64,000 nt of DNA. It comes from Pseudomonas californiensis. GTDB taxonomy: Bacteria > Pseudomonadota > Gammaproteobacteria > Pseudomonadales > Pseudomonadaceae. The stretch covers positions 1-64,000 of the forward strand of contig NZ_JAGTPK010000026.1 of the NCBI RefSeq assembly GCF_021147775.1, in the 5' to 3' direction. Below, in pieces: positions 1 to 9,386 of the stretch (the first letter of the stretch is position 1; the number at the start of each line of letters is the position of its first letter). The translations under genes were made by a program, and so were the position numbers. The notes below the pieces were generated by a model that searched no databases, was not told the DNA's origin, and saw only the letters and a program-made list of their open reading frames with translations.

Positions 1-520
1 TGACCGGGTCGAGGCCAACAGCTACAGCGAGTTCAAGGCACAGGAACACCGCACCGTCGACGGTGATCGGCTGACCGAGGCCAAGGCTGATGATCACCTC
101 AGCGTGGGCGGGACGCGGCATATCAAGGTGGGTGCAGCCCTGCTGGCAGAGGCTGGCCACGAAATCAGCATGGACGCAGGCGAACAGTGGGTGATCGAGG
201 CCGGGATGGAAGTCACTTTCAAAGTCGGCGACAGCTTTTTCAAGATCGATGCCGGCGGCATTACCGCGTCCGGCCCGCAGATCAAGTTGAACTCGGAGGG
301 CACGCCAGGCAGCGGCACAGCATCCGCGCCCTTGCGGCCTGCGCCTGCACGGGTTGCCGAGCGCTCGGCTGCCGGACAACGAACCGCCGCTTTACAGACC
401 ACCCCGATCAAACCACCCGCCAGTGAACGACCAGGCCCTGAAACGTTGATCGTCGACGTGTGGGGTGATCCGCAACTGGGCAGCCAACTGCAGGTACTGC
501 CACCGGAGCGCGACGCATGA
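1..520 (+). CDS. vgrG: Type VI secretion tip protein VgrG, C-terminal part (5' end outside window)
   Basis: The frame is open from base 2 to the TGA at 518-520. The visible 172 residues hold a repetitive beta-rich stretch (HIKVGAALLAEAGHEISMDA, VIEAGMEVTFKVG, FFKIDAGGITASGPQIKLNS) typical of the VgrG gp5-like needle and DUF2345 region, followed by a Pro/Ala-rich tail. VgrG trimers cap the Hcp tube and carry effectors into target cells. The stop overlaps the ATG of the next gene (ATGA at 517-520), so the tip and the following toxin-like gene are translationally coupled; the tail probably specifies that cargo (inference). The rest of the protein lies upstream of the window. Confidence 0.85.
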   Translation, partial: DRVEANSYSEFKAQEHRTVDGDRLTEAKADDHLSVGGTRHIKVGAALLAEAGHEISMDAGEQWVIEAGMEVTFKVGDSFFKIDAGGITASGPQIKLNSEGTPGSGTASAPLRPAPARVAERSAAGQRTAALQTTPIKPPASERPGPETLIVDVWGDPQLGSQLQVLPPERDA

Positions 521-3500
521 ACGAACTCAGTGATAACCCGATCAGCCAGGGCACCCGCAAGAAAGCCGAGTACCTGAACGACGAACGCGCTCGCCTGGCC
601 CTGCAGATCGAACGGACCGACGGCGGCGTATTGCATATCCCGCTGCTGACCGACACCAGGGCCACGCGGGAAGAAGAAAACATTCAGCGCAACACCCTGA
701 TCGCGATCGTGCCGATGGCCAGGCTGCCCGGCTACGACACGGACAGCCAGTCGCCTCGCGGTGGCGTCCCGCGACGAGGTCGGCTGTATGTGTTTCGCAA
801 GAATGTACTGTGGCGAGAGCTGGAAACCGACGGCCAAGGCCAATTGTTTGAGGTCGACGTCAGCCACTGGCGAGCCACTGCCGAACAAAACACCAACGCC
901 GATCAACGAGATTCGGTCGGTGTAGCGCAGCACGTGATGCTGGTGCCAATGTTGTTGCAGAGCCGCTTCGTCGCTGACCAGTTTCTGATGGCGTACAGCG
1001 AGGTGCCCTGGACGTGGGACTACATAAAATGGCTGGAAGCCGATCCGGCTCGCGTCCGCGCCCGCTGCCAGAACATCGCAAGGGCCTGGGACGCTGCGGT
1101 CGTCGCCTCCGACCACTGGAAAACCACGCAGAGCAACCCGAGCCTGCCGATGGTGCGGATCAAGACCGGGCTCAGGGCCCGGGACTTCAACATCGAAAGC
1201 GCCCTCGAAGACCCGCTGGACTTTACCCCGGAGTTCTCAGGCTTCGACGACCAGATGCTGATCAAGCGCTTGCAGATGCGCCAGGAACAACTGGCAAGCC
1301 ACATGAAGCATCCACCGCCGAGCGCCCTTCCTGAAACAGAGGCCGGTGCCGATCTGCTCGACCGCTATAACCTGCAAGGCAACAAGCATCTGGTCGGGGT
1401 CATCCTCGACGATCCGCTGTTTGCCGTGCGCCACGCCATGGCACAGATACGTCACTGCGCCACCTACCTGCAAACCCTCAATGCCCTCGTGCCCTATCAC
1501 ACATACGGCCGTTACGCGCAGGTGCTGTACAGCATTCTGGACGGACCACTGTCGAGTTTGAAAAGCGAAATAGACCTGCCCAAACTGCACGAGGCCGTTT
1601 TCGAGCAGGACCGTAAAACCTGCCGCTCGCAGCTGACGACTCACCTTGTGCGCCTGGCAGGGCTTCTCGACAAGAAGCTGACCACCGTGTTGCTGGACTG
1701 GACCCATCGTCACGATGAAGCGTTGCTCGAGCCCTACAGCCTATTGACCGAAGCGCTCAATGCTTGCGCTCAACTGCCAGCAAAAGCCGATGCGATGTTT
1801 ACCGGCAAAGAGCTCCCGGCGCTACGCAAGATGATTGACACACTGGTGCAGGGCATTCTGCGTGCAGAGCATCCTCTGGGTGCGCTGCTGCTGGCCAATA
1901 GTGAAGGGCAGTTGCCGGAGCCGGTCAAGCGCCTGCAGATACTGAGCGACAAGAACCTGCCCCCTGCCCCGGAGGCCATGGGCCTCAGTACCCTGATGCT
2001 CAGCGCACAAATCATGGGCGAAGTGGACTGGGCCAGTGCAGGCAAAAGTTTCGCGTACTTCATGGGCGACCTGCTGGATATTTTAGGCGCCAGTGTCGTG
2101 GCCCAACTCAGCCGACTTGCGCAAGACGCTCAGAACATCAAACTCGACCGGGTCTTCGCCCCCAGCTTCAAGACGCTGTCGGCACTCTCACGAAAACTCG
2201 TGGGTGTTCGGCTTACTACCTTTGGCGACGCCATGGACCAGGGCTTCACGGTAATCGGCGTGCAGGGCGGTGGACTGAGCAACGGACTGACCCAAACAGA
2301 ACGCGCCGAACTGACCCGCAAAAACTACCGCTACGCCTCACTGCACAGCCTCGATGGCGAAAAACTGGGTAGCACCAGTGCCAAAGGCAGTTACACAAAC
2401 CAACCCCTGGTACGCAACCTGACCGTGATCGCACTGCCCAGTGGCCACCCCGAACTTTCGCGCTACAGCCGGTTTCGCGCGGGATTGAGTCAGGCCGGTC
2501 AGGCGCTGGAAAAGACCAAGGCAGTGCCTACGTTAATGCTGGGGTTTGCGGTTTATAACTTGGTGGTGCAGGTAGAAAGCTTTAAGACTCAGGAATCTTT
2601 TCGTGGAAACTTTGGAGTTGTAAGCGCATTTTTAGATTTGGGAGCCGCAATCGGGAATCATAGCAAACTTCTTTTTGGTGGTACAACCGCAAACTTTCTT
2701 AATACGCCACGCATTGACATATCAAAAATATCTATTCAATGGGCAAATAATCTGGAAAAACAAACGGGCAGTCCAAAGTTACCTCTGCTAAGGGCTATTG
2801 GTGGTATAGCTACCGGGGTAGGAGCATTACTCAGCATATTGGACGCTTTCAAAGCACTTGAAAAAGGCAGATACGCCCTATCAGCCGCCTATTTTTTTTA
2901 CTGCTTTGGGCAGCGGAATTTGGGGGGCTTATGCTCTTGGCCTAACCATAAACCCCTTGGCTCTGCTTATAGGTGTGGCGGTAACTATCGGAGGCTCAAT
3001 CGTTGCAAATCTACTATCCGACAGCGACATCAAGCTATTGATACGAAATGGTCCGTTCGGCCTAAAATTTTCCGGCAACCAGACTCCAGTCGCTGACAAC
3101 AATGAAAACTTTAATCACTTAAGTAATCCAGTCATTGCCTACCAACAACTGGTAGGGCTATTGGGCAAACCTACTATCACCTCCATGCGTCTGAAGGATT
3201 GGAGAAATGAAGCCACTACCGAGCAATTAAAGGTGGTAACGCTGGCCGATGGGCGACGTGCGCAAGTGGAATCCGACAACGGCTACTCACAAACGACCCG
3301 GCCCGAGCGACGAGCCCTCGAAGATAACGACTGGGTGGTCATTGTTCATTCACCGCTACTATCGATGTTCGGTCATCAGGGACAGCAGTTCCAACTGGCC
3401 GGGCAGGAGTTCTGCTCAAGCCTAGACACCGGCCAAGTATTAGCTACCCGTCAGTACCGCAGACAAACAACAGGCTCACCCAAACTGGTAGCTGTTTCGC

Positions 3501-3781
3501 TAGGGATTGACAGCATGCTTTATGTGCTTCCATCTTTTTTTGAAACACCGGTGCTTAACGTGCAGCAACGGGATCGTCTTCGAGTCACGGAAGGGCTAAA
3601 GGTCAGCTTGCAGGTCGAGCTAAGTACTGAGCCAAACAGTGCACCGCTGATCCTTCCGCAGCCTACTATTGAGAATTGGAAACCTTTCTCTCCTAATCAT
3701 CGTCGCTTGCCAACTGAAGATGCACTTGCAGACGAAGCACCGCTGTACTGGCTAATAGCAACCCACGAGCAAAACGTATGA
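517..3781 (+). pseudogene. Putative T6SS effector with membrane-inserting C-terminal region, frame broken at a T8 run
   Basis: The ATG at 517 overlaps the vgrG stop. Frame 1 encodes 859 residues to 3096, but homopolymer T8 at 2892-2899 lies where coding signal passes to frame 2, which continues to TGA 3779-3781. With seven T's the two parts join as one protein of about 1087 residues. Hydrophobic segments lie near residues 670-686, 759-779 and 801-832, the last spanning the join; such a pattern resembles VasX-like pore-forming T6SS effectors, but I cannot assign a family firmly. No DUF4123-type adaptor is visible. The region from about 2520 to 3300 is more AT-rich than the N-terminal part. The following gene overlaps this one by ATGA and probably encodes immunity. 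The break could be a real mutation, a phase-variable tract or a sequencing error. Confidence 0.7.
2892..2899 (+). repeat. T8 homopolymer at the effector frameshift
   Basis: Eight consecutive T's occupy 2892-2899. Removing one T restores a continuous frame reading Y-F-F-T-A-L-G-S-G across the tract. The preceding codons are in frame 1 and the following codons, including a conserved-looking transmembrane stretch, are in frame 2. A G6 run follows at about 2922-2927 but does not change the frame assignment. Confidence 0.8.
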
Positions 3782-5022
3782 TTTCCCCTGCCGAAACCGA
3801 TACCTACTACGCCGCCAATGCCTACCGCAGTACCAGCACCGAAACATTACCCAATCCAAAATGGATCAGCGCGCTGAATCGCAACGGGCTATTCAATACC
3901 CACCTTGCTTCAGGCTACTGCGCGGGACTGGAGCCAGTGATGGAAGTCACTACTCAGCTTGAGGCGGATGAACACAATATCCATCAACGGCAGCAACTAG
4001 CCAGTGACAAACCAGAAGTCTATTGCGATGCACGACGCTGGCGATTTCAAAACTCAGAAAAAGTTCCGCATATATTATTCATCCTGAATATCTTGTGCAT
4101 TCCTTACTCGTGGCTTCCTTGGAGTTTAGGTATATTTTTTCAAGTCAAACCGGCACTCGGATATGGAGATATCAGCACAGAACTCATGACGTCGATCGCA
4201 TTCTCGACAGCAGTTTTTATGTTCACCTCATTAGCCCTCTACATGACTAGCAGAAGAGGGGTGCATTATCTTCAATCAGGAGGTTTGGTGATCTCAGCCA
4301 TCACCGTTCTCTGGCTAAAAGGAACCCTTTGGGGCTCCAGCGACATGCATATCGGTTTCTGGCTCGGCGCCTTCCTCTACTTCATGGGCGCAATCGGTTG
4401 GGATTGCCTGCTATGGCTGTACAGCATGAAAAGCAGACACGACGGCAGCGAATTCAATCGCGTGGACGGGATGGTGCGGTTCAAGCGGCGATTCCGGCCG
4501 CTGTATGTGGCGCCATTCGAAGAATTTGACCCAGTATTGATGCGCGCGCCTAGCGGCCATGGGTCCAGCGATTATGCGCTGTGGTTGTATCACCGTTATT
4601 CATCCAACAAAGTGTGCCTGGCCGTCAAGGTGCATGCGCTGGGCCTCGACAAGCCTAATGCGCTGGCGTTCTGGGATTGCCTGCAGCGCTATATGGACGT
4701 CACTCAACCCCTGCCCGACCTCCCTGTGCTGGAACAAAGTCGCCACCTCGACCCCGTCACCGCCGCCCACGACGCCCAGACCGGACGCAACCCCCGCCGC
4801 TGGCGTGATCAATCCATAACCGGCTGGAAAACAGGCGGAGAAAAGCAACTCAGCGAACAGTTGCGCCGTTATCCCTGGCAGCAACAGCCGTGCATCATCA
4901 AGGCACGTTTGAGCGGCGCGCTGACCATCGAGGAATACTACCGGGCGCTGGAAGCCAGAAACATTCAGATCACACCCAGGGCCGACGACTACGTCCTGTC
5001 GTTCGACCCGGATCAGGCGTAG
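3778..5022 (+). CDS. Multi-pass membrane protein, probable immunity protein for the upstream T6SS effector (copy 1)
   Basis: This gene encodes 414 residues and starts with an ATGA overlap on the effector stop. About four hydrophobic segments are visible near residues 96-120, 135-157, 168-186 and 192-217, followed by a soluble C-terminal half containing RFKRRFRPLYVAPFEEFD. This resembles proteins labelled DUF6708 that are often found beside T6SS toxins (family memory, not checked). Position directly after a membrane-acting toxin suggests an inner-membrane immunity protein. It is the first of two tandem copies: the N-terminal 80 residues and the part from residue about 175 onward are almost identical to copy 2, while the membrane core between differs. 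Confidence 0.6.
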   Translation: MISPAETDTYYAANAYRSTSTETLPNPKWISALNRNGLFNTHLASGYCAGLEPVMEVTTQLEADEHNIHQRQQLASDKPEVYCDARRWRFQNSEKVPHILFILNILCIPYSWLPWSLGIFFQVKPALGYGDISTELMTSIAFSTAVFMFTSLALYMTSRRGVHYLQSGGLVISAITVLWLKGTLWGSSDMHIGFWLGAFLYFMGAIGWDCLLWLYSMKSRHDGSEFNRVDGMVRFKRRFRPLYVAPFEEFDPVLMRAPSGHGSSDYALWLYHRYSSNKVCLAVKVHALGLDKPNALAFWDCLQRYMDVTQPLPDLPVLEQSRHLDPVTAAHDAQTGRNPRRWRDQSITGWKTGGEKQLSEQLRRYPWQQQPCIIKARLSGALTIEEYYRALEARNIQITPRADDYVLSFDPDQA

Positions 5023-6263
5023 TGATCAGCATGAGAACGTATAGCGATCACTACGCCGCCAGCGCGTACCGCAGCACCAGTGCCGACAAATTACCCAATC
5101 CAAAATGGAGAAGCGCATTAAATCGCAACGGGTTATTCAATACCCACCTTGCTTCAGGCCACTGCGCGGGACTGGAGCCAGTGATGGAAGTCACCACTCA
5201 GCTTGAGGCAGATGAGCACAGTGTCTATGAGCGGCAGCAGGCGGCTGGCTATTCTACTGAAGTCTATTGCGACGCGTACCGGTGGCGTTTTCAAAACTCG
5301 GGACGGATTCCGCACGTGCTGTTTATCATGAAGACACTCAGCTTCTCGCTATTGTGGCTGTGCTGGGGTTTAGGCGTTCTTCATCCTGTCCGATTAGAAC
5401 TCGGGTATAACCACACTGGAGGGCTGACTTTTTTCATCTCATTCATATCAGTAGTACTGATGTTCAGCTCAATGACGCTCTACATGTGTCAATTGAGGTT
5501 TCTCCATCCGCTGCAAATAACCGGCTTGGTGCTCTCCGCAGCCATCGTCCTCTGGCTAAAAGGAACCCTTTGGGGCTCCAGCGACATGCACATCGGTTTC
5601 TGGCTCGGCACCGCCCTCTACTTCATGGGCGCAATCGGTTGGGATTGCCTGCTATGGCTGTACAGTGTGAAAAGCCGGCACGACGGCAGCGAATTCAATC
5701 GCGTGGACGGGATGGTGCGGTTCAAGCGGCGGTTCCGGCCGCTGTATGTGGCGCCATTCGAAGAATTTGACCCGGTATTGATGCGCGCGCCTAGCGGCCA
5801 TGGGTCCAGTGATTATGCACTGTGGCTGTATCACCGTTATTCATCCAACAAGGTGTGCCTGGCCGTCAAAGTGCATGCGCTGGGCCTCGACAAGCCTAAT
5901 GCGCTGGCGTTCTGGGATTGCCTGCAACGCTACATGGACGTCACTCAACCCCTGCCCGATCTGCCTGTGCTGGAACAGAGCCGTCACCTCGACCCTGTCA
6001 CCGCCGCCCACGACGCCAAGACCGGACGCAACCCCCGCCGCTGGCGTGATCAATCCATAACCGGCTGGAAAACAGGCGGAGAAAAGCAACTCAGCGAACA
6101 GTTGCGCCGTTATCCCTGGCAGCAACAGCCGTGCATCATCAAGGCACGTTTGAGCAGCGCGCTGACCATCGAGGAATACTACCGGGCGCTGGAAGCCAGA
6201 AACATTCAGATCACACCCAGGGCCGACGACTACGTCCTGTCGTTCGACCCGGATCAGGCTTGA
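5022..6263 (+). CDS. Multi-pass membrane protein, probable T6SS immunity protein (copy 2)
   Basis: This gene encodes 413 residues. I chose GTG 5022, which shares its G with the TAG stop of copy 1 (5020-5022), because V-I-S-M-R-T-Y-S aligns without a gap to M-I-S-P-A-E-T-D of copy 1; ATG 5031 is an alternative start. The C-terminal 235 residues differ from copy 1 at only a few positions, whereas residues about 85-170, covering the first membrane segments, are clearly different in sequence though similar in layout. The tandem arrangement fits duplicated immunity genes with different toxin specificities. Function is inferred from context only. Confidence 0.6.
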   Translation: MISMRTYSDHYAASAYRSTSADKLPNPKWRSALNRNGLFNTHLASGHCAGLEPVMEVTTQLEADEHSVYERQQAAGYSTEVYCDAYRWRFQNSGRIPHVLFIMKTLSFSLLWLCWGLGVLHPVRLELGYNHTGGLTFFISFISVVLMFSSMTLYMCQLRFLHPLQITGLVLSAAIVLWLKGTLWGSSDMHIGFWLGTALYFMGAIGWDCLLWLYSVKSRHDGSEFNRVDGMVRFKRRFRPLYVAPFEEFDPVLMRAPSGHGSSDYALWLYHRYSSNKVCLAVKVHALGLDKPNALAFWDCLQRYMDVTQPLPDLPVLEQSRHLDPVTAAHDAKTGRNPRRWRDQSITGWKTGGEKQLSEQLRRYPWQQQPCIIKARLSSALTIEEYYRALEARNIQITPRADDYVLSFDPDQA

Positions 6264-6302
6264 GCAGTCGAGCGACCTTCAAGCCTGATTCGAACGTTTT
6301 TG

Positions 6303-8540
6303 TCACTCGGCGACGGGCACTGTGAAACGGAATTCGCTGCCCTGCCCTACTTCACTGCTCGCGCCCAGTACACCACCATGGGCTTTGATAATGCCCTGCG
6401 AGATGTAGAGGCCCAGGCCGGTACCGGTCGGGTTGCCTTCCTTGACGGTCCAATAGCGCTCGAATATGTGCGGCAGCTGGTCTGCCGGGATGCCTTCACC
6501 TGAGTCACGTACGGTGAAGACGATCTCATCACCCACGCACACTGCCGCCACACCGATCTTGCCGAGCTTGGGAGTGAACTTGATGGCATTGCCGATCAGG
6601 TTGGAGAGTACCTGGAACAAGCGCTCAGGGTCTGCCTTGACCTTGAGGTCCGGTTCGGCGTCGAAGGAGATCTCGATGGACTTGTCCATCGCCAACGGCG
6701 CCAGCAAGGTGTAGGCCTCTTCGAAAATCTGACTGACTTCCAGCGGCTGAGGCGTGATGGTGTAGCGTCCGGCTTCGATTTTCGAGGTGTCGAGCAAATC
6801 TTCCAGCAGCACGTTCATGCGGCTTGCCGCCTGCTGCATGGTATCGATGGCCGATGAGATGCGTCGGGACGTGTGCGGACCATCGGAGCTGAATGACTTC
6901 TGCATCATGCCGCACAACATTGAGATGACGGTCATCGGGTTGCGCAAGTCGTGGGACACGACCGCCACCAGTTCATCACGGGCACGCACCGCACTCTGCT
7001 CGCGTCTTACCTGGCGGGCCAGATCGTCCTCGAGCGCTGAGCGACGCAGGTCATTGGCGGCAAAGATATCGCCATGGCTCCACTTGTTGGCGATCCCGGT
7101 CATTTCGACCTTCCAGATCTCGAAGGAAGTGCGCGGCCGCAACTGCTGGCCCGAATCATAGCCCTCCAGATCCATCGGTTTGTCCGGATTACCGCTCCAC
7201 TCGATGCTTTCCTTGACCTCGGGACGGAACCACAGCACGCCGTTGGCCACAGGCTTGGGCAGGCTCATGGCCAGAACACCGCTGGCGATGGACTGATAAG
7301 CCTCGGCTGGAGCAAAAGCGCTCGACAGGTGATGGCTGGAAAAAACCGGTTCGCCGCTCGACATGATCCACTGATGCAGTGCCCTGATATCCGCAGGCTC
7401 GGGGCACACGCCATAACAGTGCAGTTGCCGGTCTTCAATGATCGCTACGCCCGTCGCGCCGACCAGTTCCATCAGCAGTCCAGGCTGCTGAGCCAGGCCT
7501 TCGAATACGTTGTCTTCGGAGGCGACCATGGACTGGTGCAACAGCTCCAGAGTCTGGAGCTTGGTCTCACGCTGACGGCTGATTTCCAGCGCTTCCATCG
7601 CGCTGATTTGCAGCGACAGTACCTGGCCGAGTGCCTGGCAGGCACTGCGCAGCTCATGAGAAACGTACAGCGGCGTGCGATGGCCGCAACTGATCAGGCC
7701 CCACAGTTTGTCGCCCTGAATCAGCGAAACGCTCATCGAAGACAGCACGCCCATGTTCTTCATGTACTGACAGTGAATGGGCGAAACGCTGCGCAACGTC
7801 GAGAAGCTCAGGTCCAGTTGCTGATGAGTGTCCGGTCGCCGCTGCGGCAACAGCGGTACCGGCGTGTAGTCGGCGTCCGGGATGATCCGCAACCAGTTAC
7901 GGCGATACAGTTCACGGGCCTGCTCGGGAATATCGGAGGCCGGGAAGAACAGACCGTTGAACAGTTCCATTGACGGCGACGATGCCTCGGCAATGACCTG
8001 GCCGTGGCCTTCCTCTTCAAAGCGATAGATCAACACCCGGTCATAGCCGGTCATCTTCTGTACTTCACGGACGCTGATTTCGTATAGCGTCTGCAAATCC
8101 CTGGCAGCGTGCAACTGACGCAGCATGCGCCCCAGGTTGCCAGTGCGCTCGATGTAGCTGACCGCCTGGGCGTCCTTGTCCTGAATCTCGAGTTCCAGGA
8201 CCAGCACACCTTCACTGCGGTGCATCATGGCTTCAAATTCGATGCCATTGACGGTGATCAGCAGACGGGGTGCGTCAATGAATGAATCATGAGCACTGGC
8301 GCTTTTTATGACACCAGCCCAGCCGGCACCCAGCACTTGATCGAGCGGCTGCCCGAGGATTTGCTCTGGAGCATGACCCAGCACAGTCTGCACATTGGCG
8401 CTGACCTGCATTACAGTGAGGTCCGGCTCCTGCAAGGTAAACAACACTCCATGCGGCTGGATGGCACCCGGAAACTGGATGGGCTCATCCGCACAGTTAG
8501 CCAAGAGGACTTCAAACGAGTCCTTGTCGAGTTGGCTCAT
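6303..8540 (-). CDS. bphP: Bacteriophytochrome histidine kinase
   Basis: The 745-residue protein is a red/far-red photoreceptor kinase. It has the biliverdin-binding Cys16 near the N terminus, a PAS/GAF photosensory core with PASDIPEQAR and the RNWLRIIPD motif, a PHY domain with PRTSFEIWKVE, and a HisKA/HATPase module with phosphoacceptor His530 (SHDLRNP) and a TGTGLGLYIS G-box. The start at 8540 has GAGGT upstream and overlaps the bphO stop (ATGA), so chromophore-making enzyme and apoprotein are coupled. No response-regulator gene is adjacent on the 3' side. Length and motifs match Pseudomonas BphP1. Confidence 0.95.
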   Translation of the reverse strand: MSQLDKDSFEVLLANCADEPIQFPGAIQPHGVLFTLQEPDLTVMQVSANVQTVLGHAPEQILGQPLDQVLGAGWAGVIKSASAHDSFIDAPRLLITVNGIEFEAMMHRSEGVLVLELEIQDKDAQAVSYIERTGNLGRMLRQLHAARDLQTLYEISVREVQKMTGYDRVLIYRFEEEGHGQVIAEASSPSMELFNGLFFPASDIPEQARELYRRNWLRIIPDADYTPVPLLPQRRPDTHQQLDLSFSTLRSVSPIHCQYMKNMGVLSSMSVSLIQGDKLWGLISCGHRTPLYVSHELRSACQALGQVLSLQISAMEALEISRQRETKLQTLELLHQSMVASEDNVFEGLAQQPGLLMELVGATGVAIIEDRQLHCYGVCPEPADIRALHQWIMSSGEPVFSSHHLSSAFAPAEAYQSIASGVLAMSLPKPVANGVLWFRPEVKESIEWSGNPDKPMDLEGYDSGQQLRPRTSFEIWKVEMTGIANKWSHGDIFAANDLRRSALEDDLARQVRREQSAVRARDELVAVVSHDLRNPMTVISMLCGMMQKSFSSDGPHTSRRISSAIDTMQQAASRMNVLLEDLLDTSKIEAGRYTITPQPLEVSQIFEEAYTLLAPLAMDKSIEISFDAEPDLKVKADPERLFQVLSNLIGNAIKFTPKLGKIGVAAVCVGDEIVFTVRDSGEGIPADQLPHIFERYWTVKEGNPTGTGLGLYISQGIIKAHGGVLGASSEVGQGSEFRFTVPVAE

Positions 8541-9151
8541 AACAGTACCTCTTGACCGTCGAGCCAGTGCTCGAAACATGCAAATGTGGATTGAGCCGCA
8601 CGCGTGGCGGCCTCATTGAAAACAGTGTCACTTGGCACAGCGTTCAAGTGTTCGAGAAATACTTTCCAGCGTGAACCGGTATGGCTGCCGTAAACATCAA
8701 GAAACGCCGCGCCGCTCTGTTCATCCAGGCCAAGAGACTTATGGATCTCGCGCCGCAACACTTGTCCGCCCAGCGTGGCACCTTCAAGCACGTACATAAC
8801 GCCAAGGCAGGCGCCAGCAGAGTCAATTGTCGGCAAGCGGGTGCAATGTGGCAGCTGCTTGATGTCGTGCGCAGTCATGCCAAGCGCGATCAAGTCTTTC
8901 GCAAGCACCGGGGTTTTGACCCGTTCGTGTTTTGCTAGTTCGACGGGAGTCAACGCGCTGGCGAGCAAGGCCGCCTCAAGTGGCGCATAAAAGCCGTAGT
9001 AGGCTTGCATCAAACGCAGGTAAAGAGCGCTGTTCAGAGTTGCGGAGAAAAACGGCATTCGTTTTTCGAGTTGGACGTGAAGCTGAGTCGTTTCAGCTCG
9101 AAGTGCGTCGAGCAACTTCGGCGGGTTCAAACAGGAAAACTTTGCCGGCAT
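8537..9151 (-). CDS. bphO: Biliverdin-producing heme oxygenase
   Basis: The 204-residue protein belongs to the bacterial heme oxygenase family: LRAETTQLHVQLEKRMPFF near the N terminus supplies the likely proximal heme ligand His25, and YVLEGATLGGQ is the distal-helix glycine-rich motif. It opens heme to biliverdin, the chromophore of the downstream phytochrome. The start at 9151 (MPAKFSCLNPP) was chosen by family length, since upstream in-frame codons give an unusual Cys/Phe-rich extension. The stop overlaps the bphP ATG by four bases. Confidence 0.92.
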   Translation of the reverse strand: MPAKFSCLNPPKLLDALRAETTQLHVQLEKRMPFFSATLNSALYLRLMQAYYGFYAPLEAALLASALTPVELAKHERVKTPVLAKDLIALGMTAHDIKQLPHCTRLPTIDSAGACLGVMYVLEGATLGGQVLRREIHKSLGLDEQSGAAFLDVYGSHTGSRWKVFLEHLNAVPSDTVFNEAATRAAQSTFACFEHWLDGQEVLL

Positions 9152-9306
9152 CCAGTAAGTCTCTCGAAGATACGATGGACAGAAAGGCGTCCGGGCGAAA
9201 AATAGTTGGACAAAATACAGACTGTAAGCGAAAGCGGGTAGGCCTTTCTTAGACATTCCCGATGAAACACCTGACTTCAACAGGGTACACATCACGTCAC
9301 GACAAC

Positions 9307-9340
9307 GTAGCCAGACACGCAACTTTTGCTGTCTGGCTAC
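9307..9340. promoter_or_regulatory. Long perfect hairpin between dmeF and bphO
   Basis: GTAGCCAGACA at 9307-9317 is exactly complementary to TGTCTGGCTAC at 9330-9340, and GCAA/TTGC inside extends the stem past a one-base bulge, leaving a 3-base loop. It lies about 47 bases after the dmeF stop and 156 bases before the bphO start, with both genes on the minus strand. No U-run follows on either strand, so a classical intrinsic terminator is not shown. The remaining gap (9152-9386) shows nothing else clear. Confidence 0.5.
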
Positions 9341-9386
9341 GAAAAATGCGTGACATGGATCAGCTCATGCATTCAGTAAAGTTGAT

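Noticed and set aside
94..1116. Long open frame on the minus strand opposite vgrG and the toxin gene
   Set aside because: It is a mirror of GC-rich coding on the plus strand; no family pattern and no ribosome site.
7074..7973. 300-residue open frame opposite bphP
   Set aside because: Antisense to a gene with unmistakable phytochrome motifs; low-complexity His/Gln/Arg composition.
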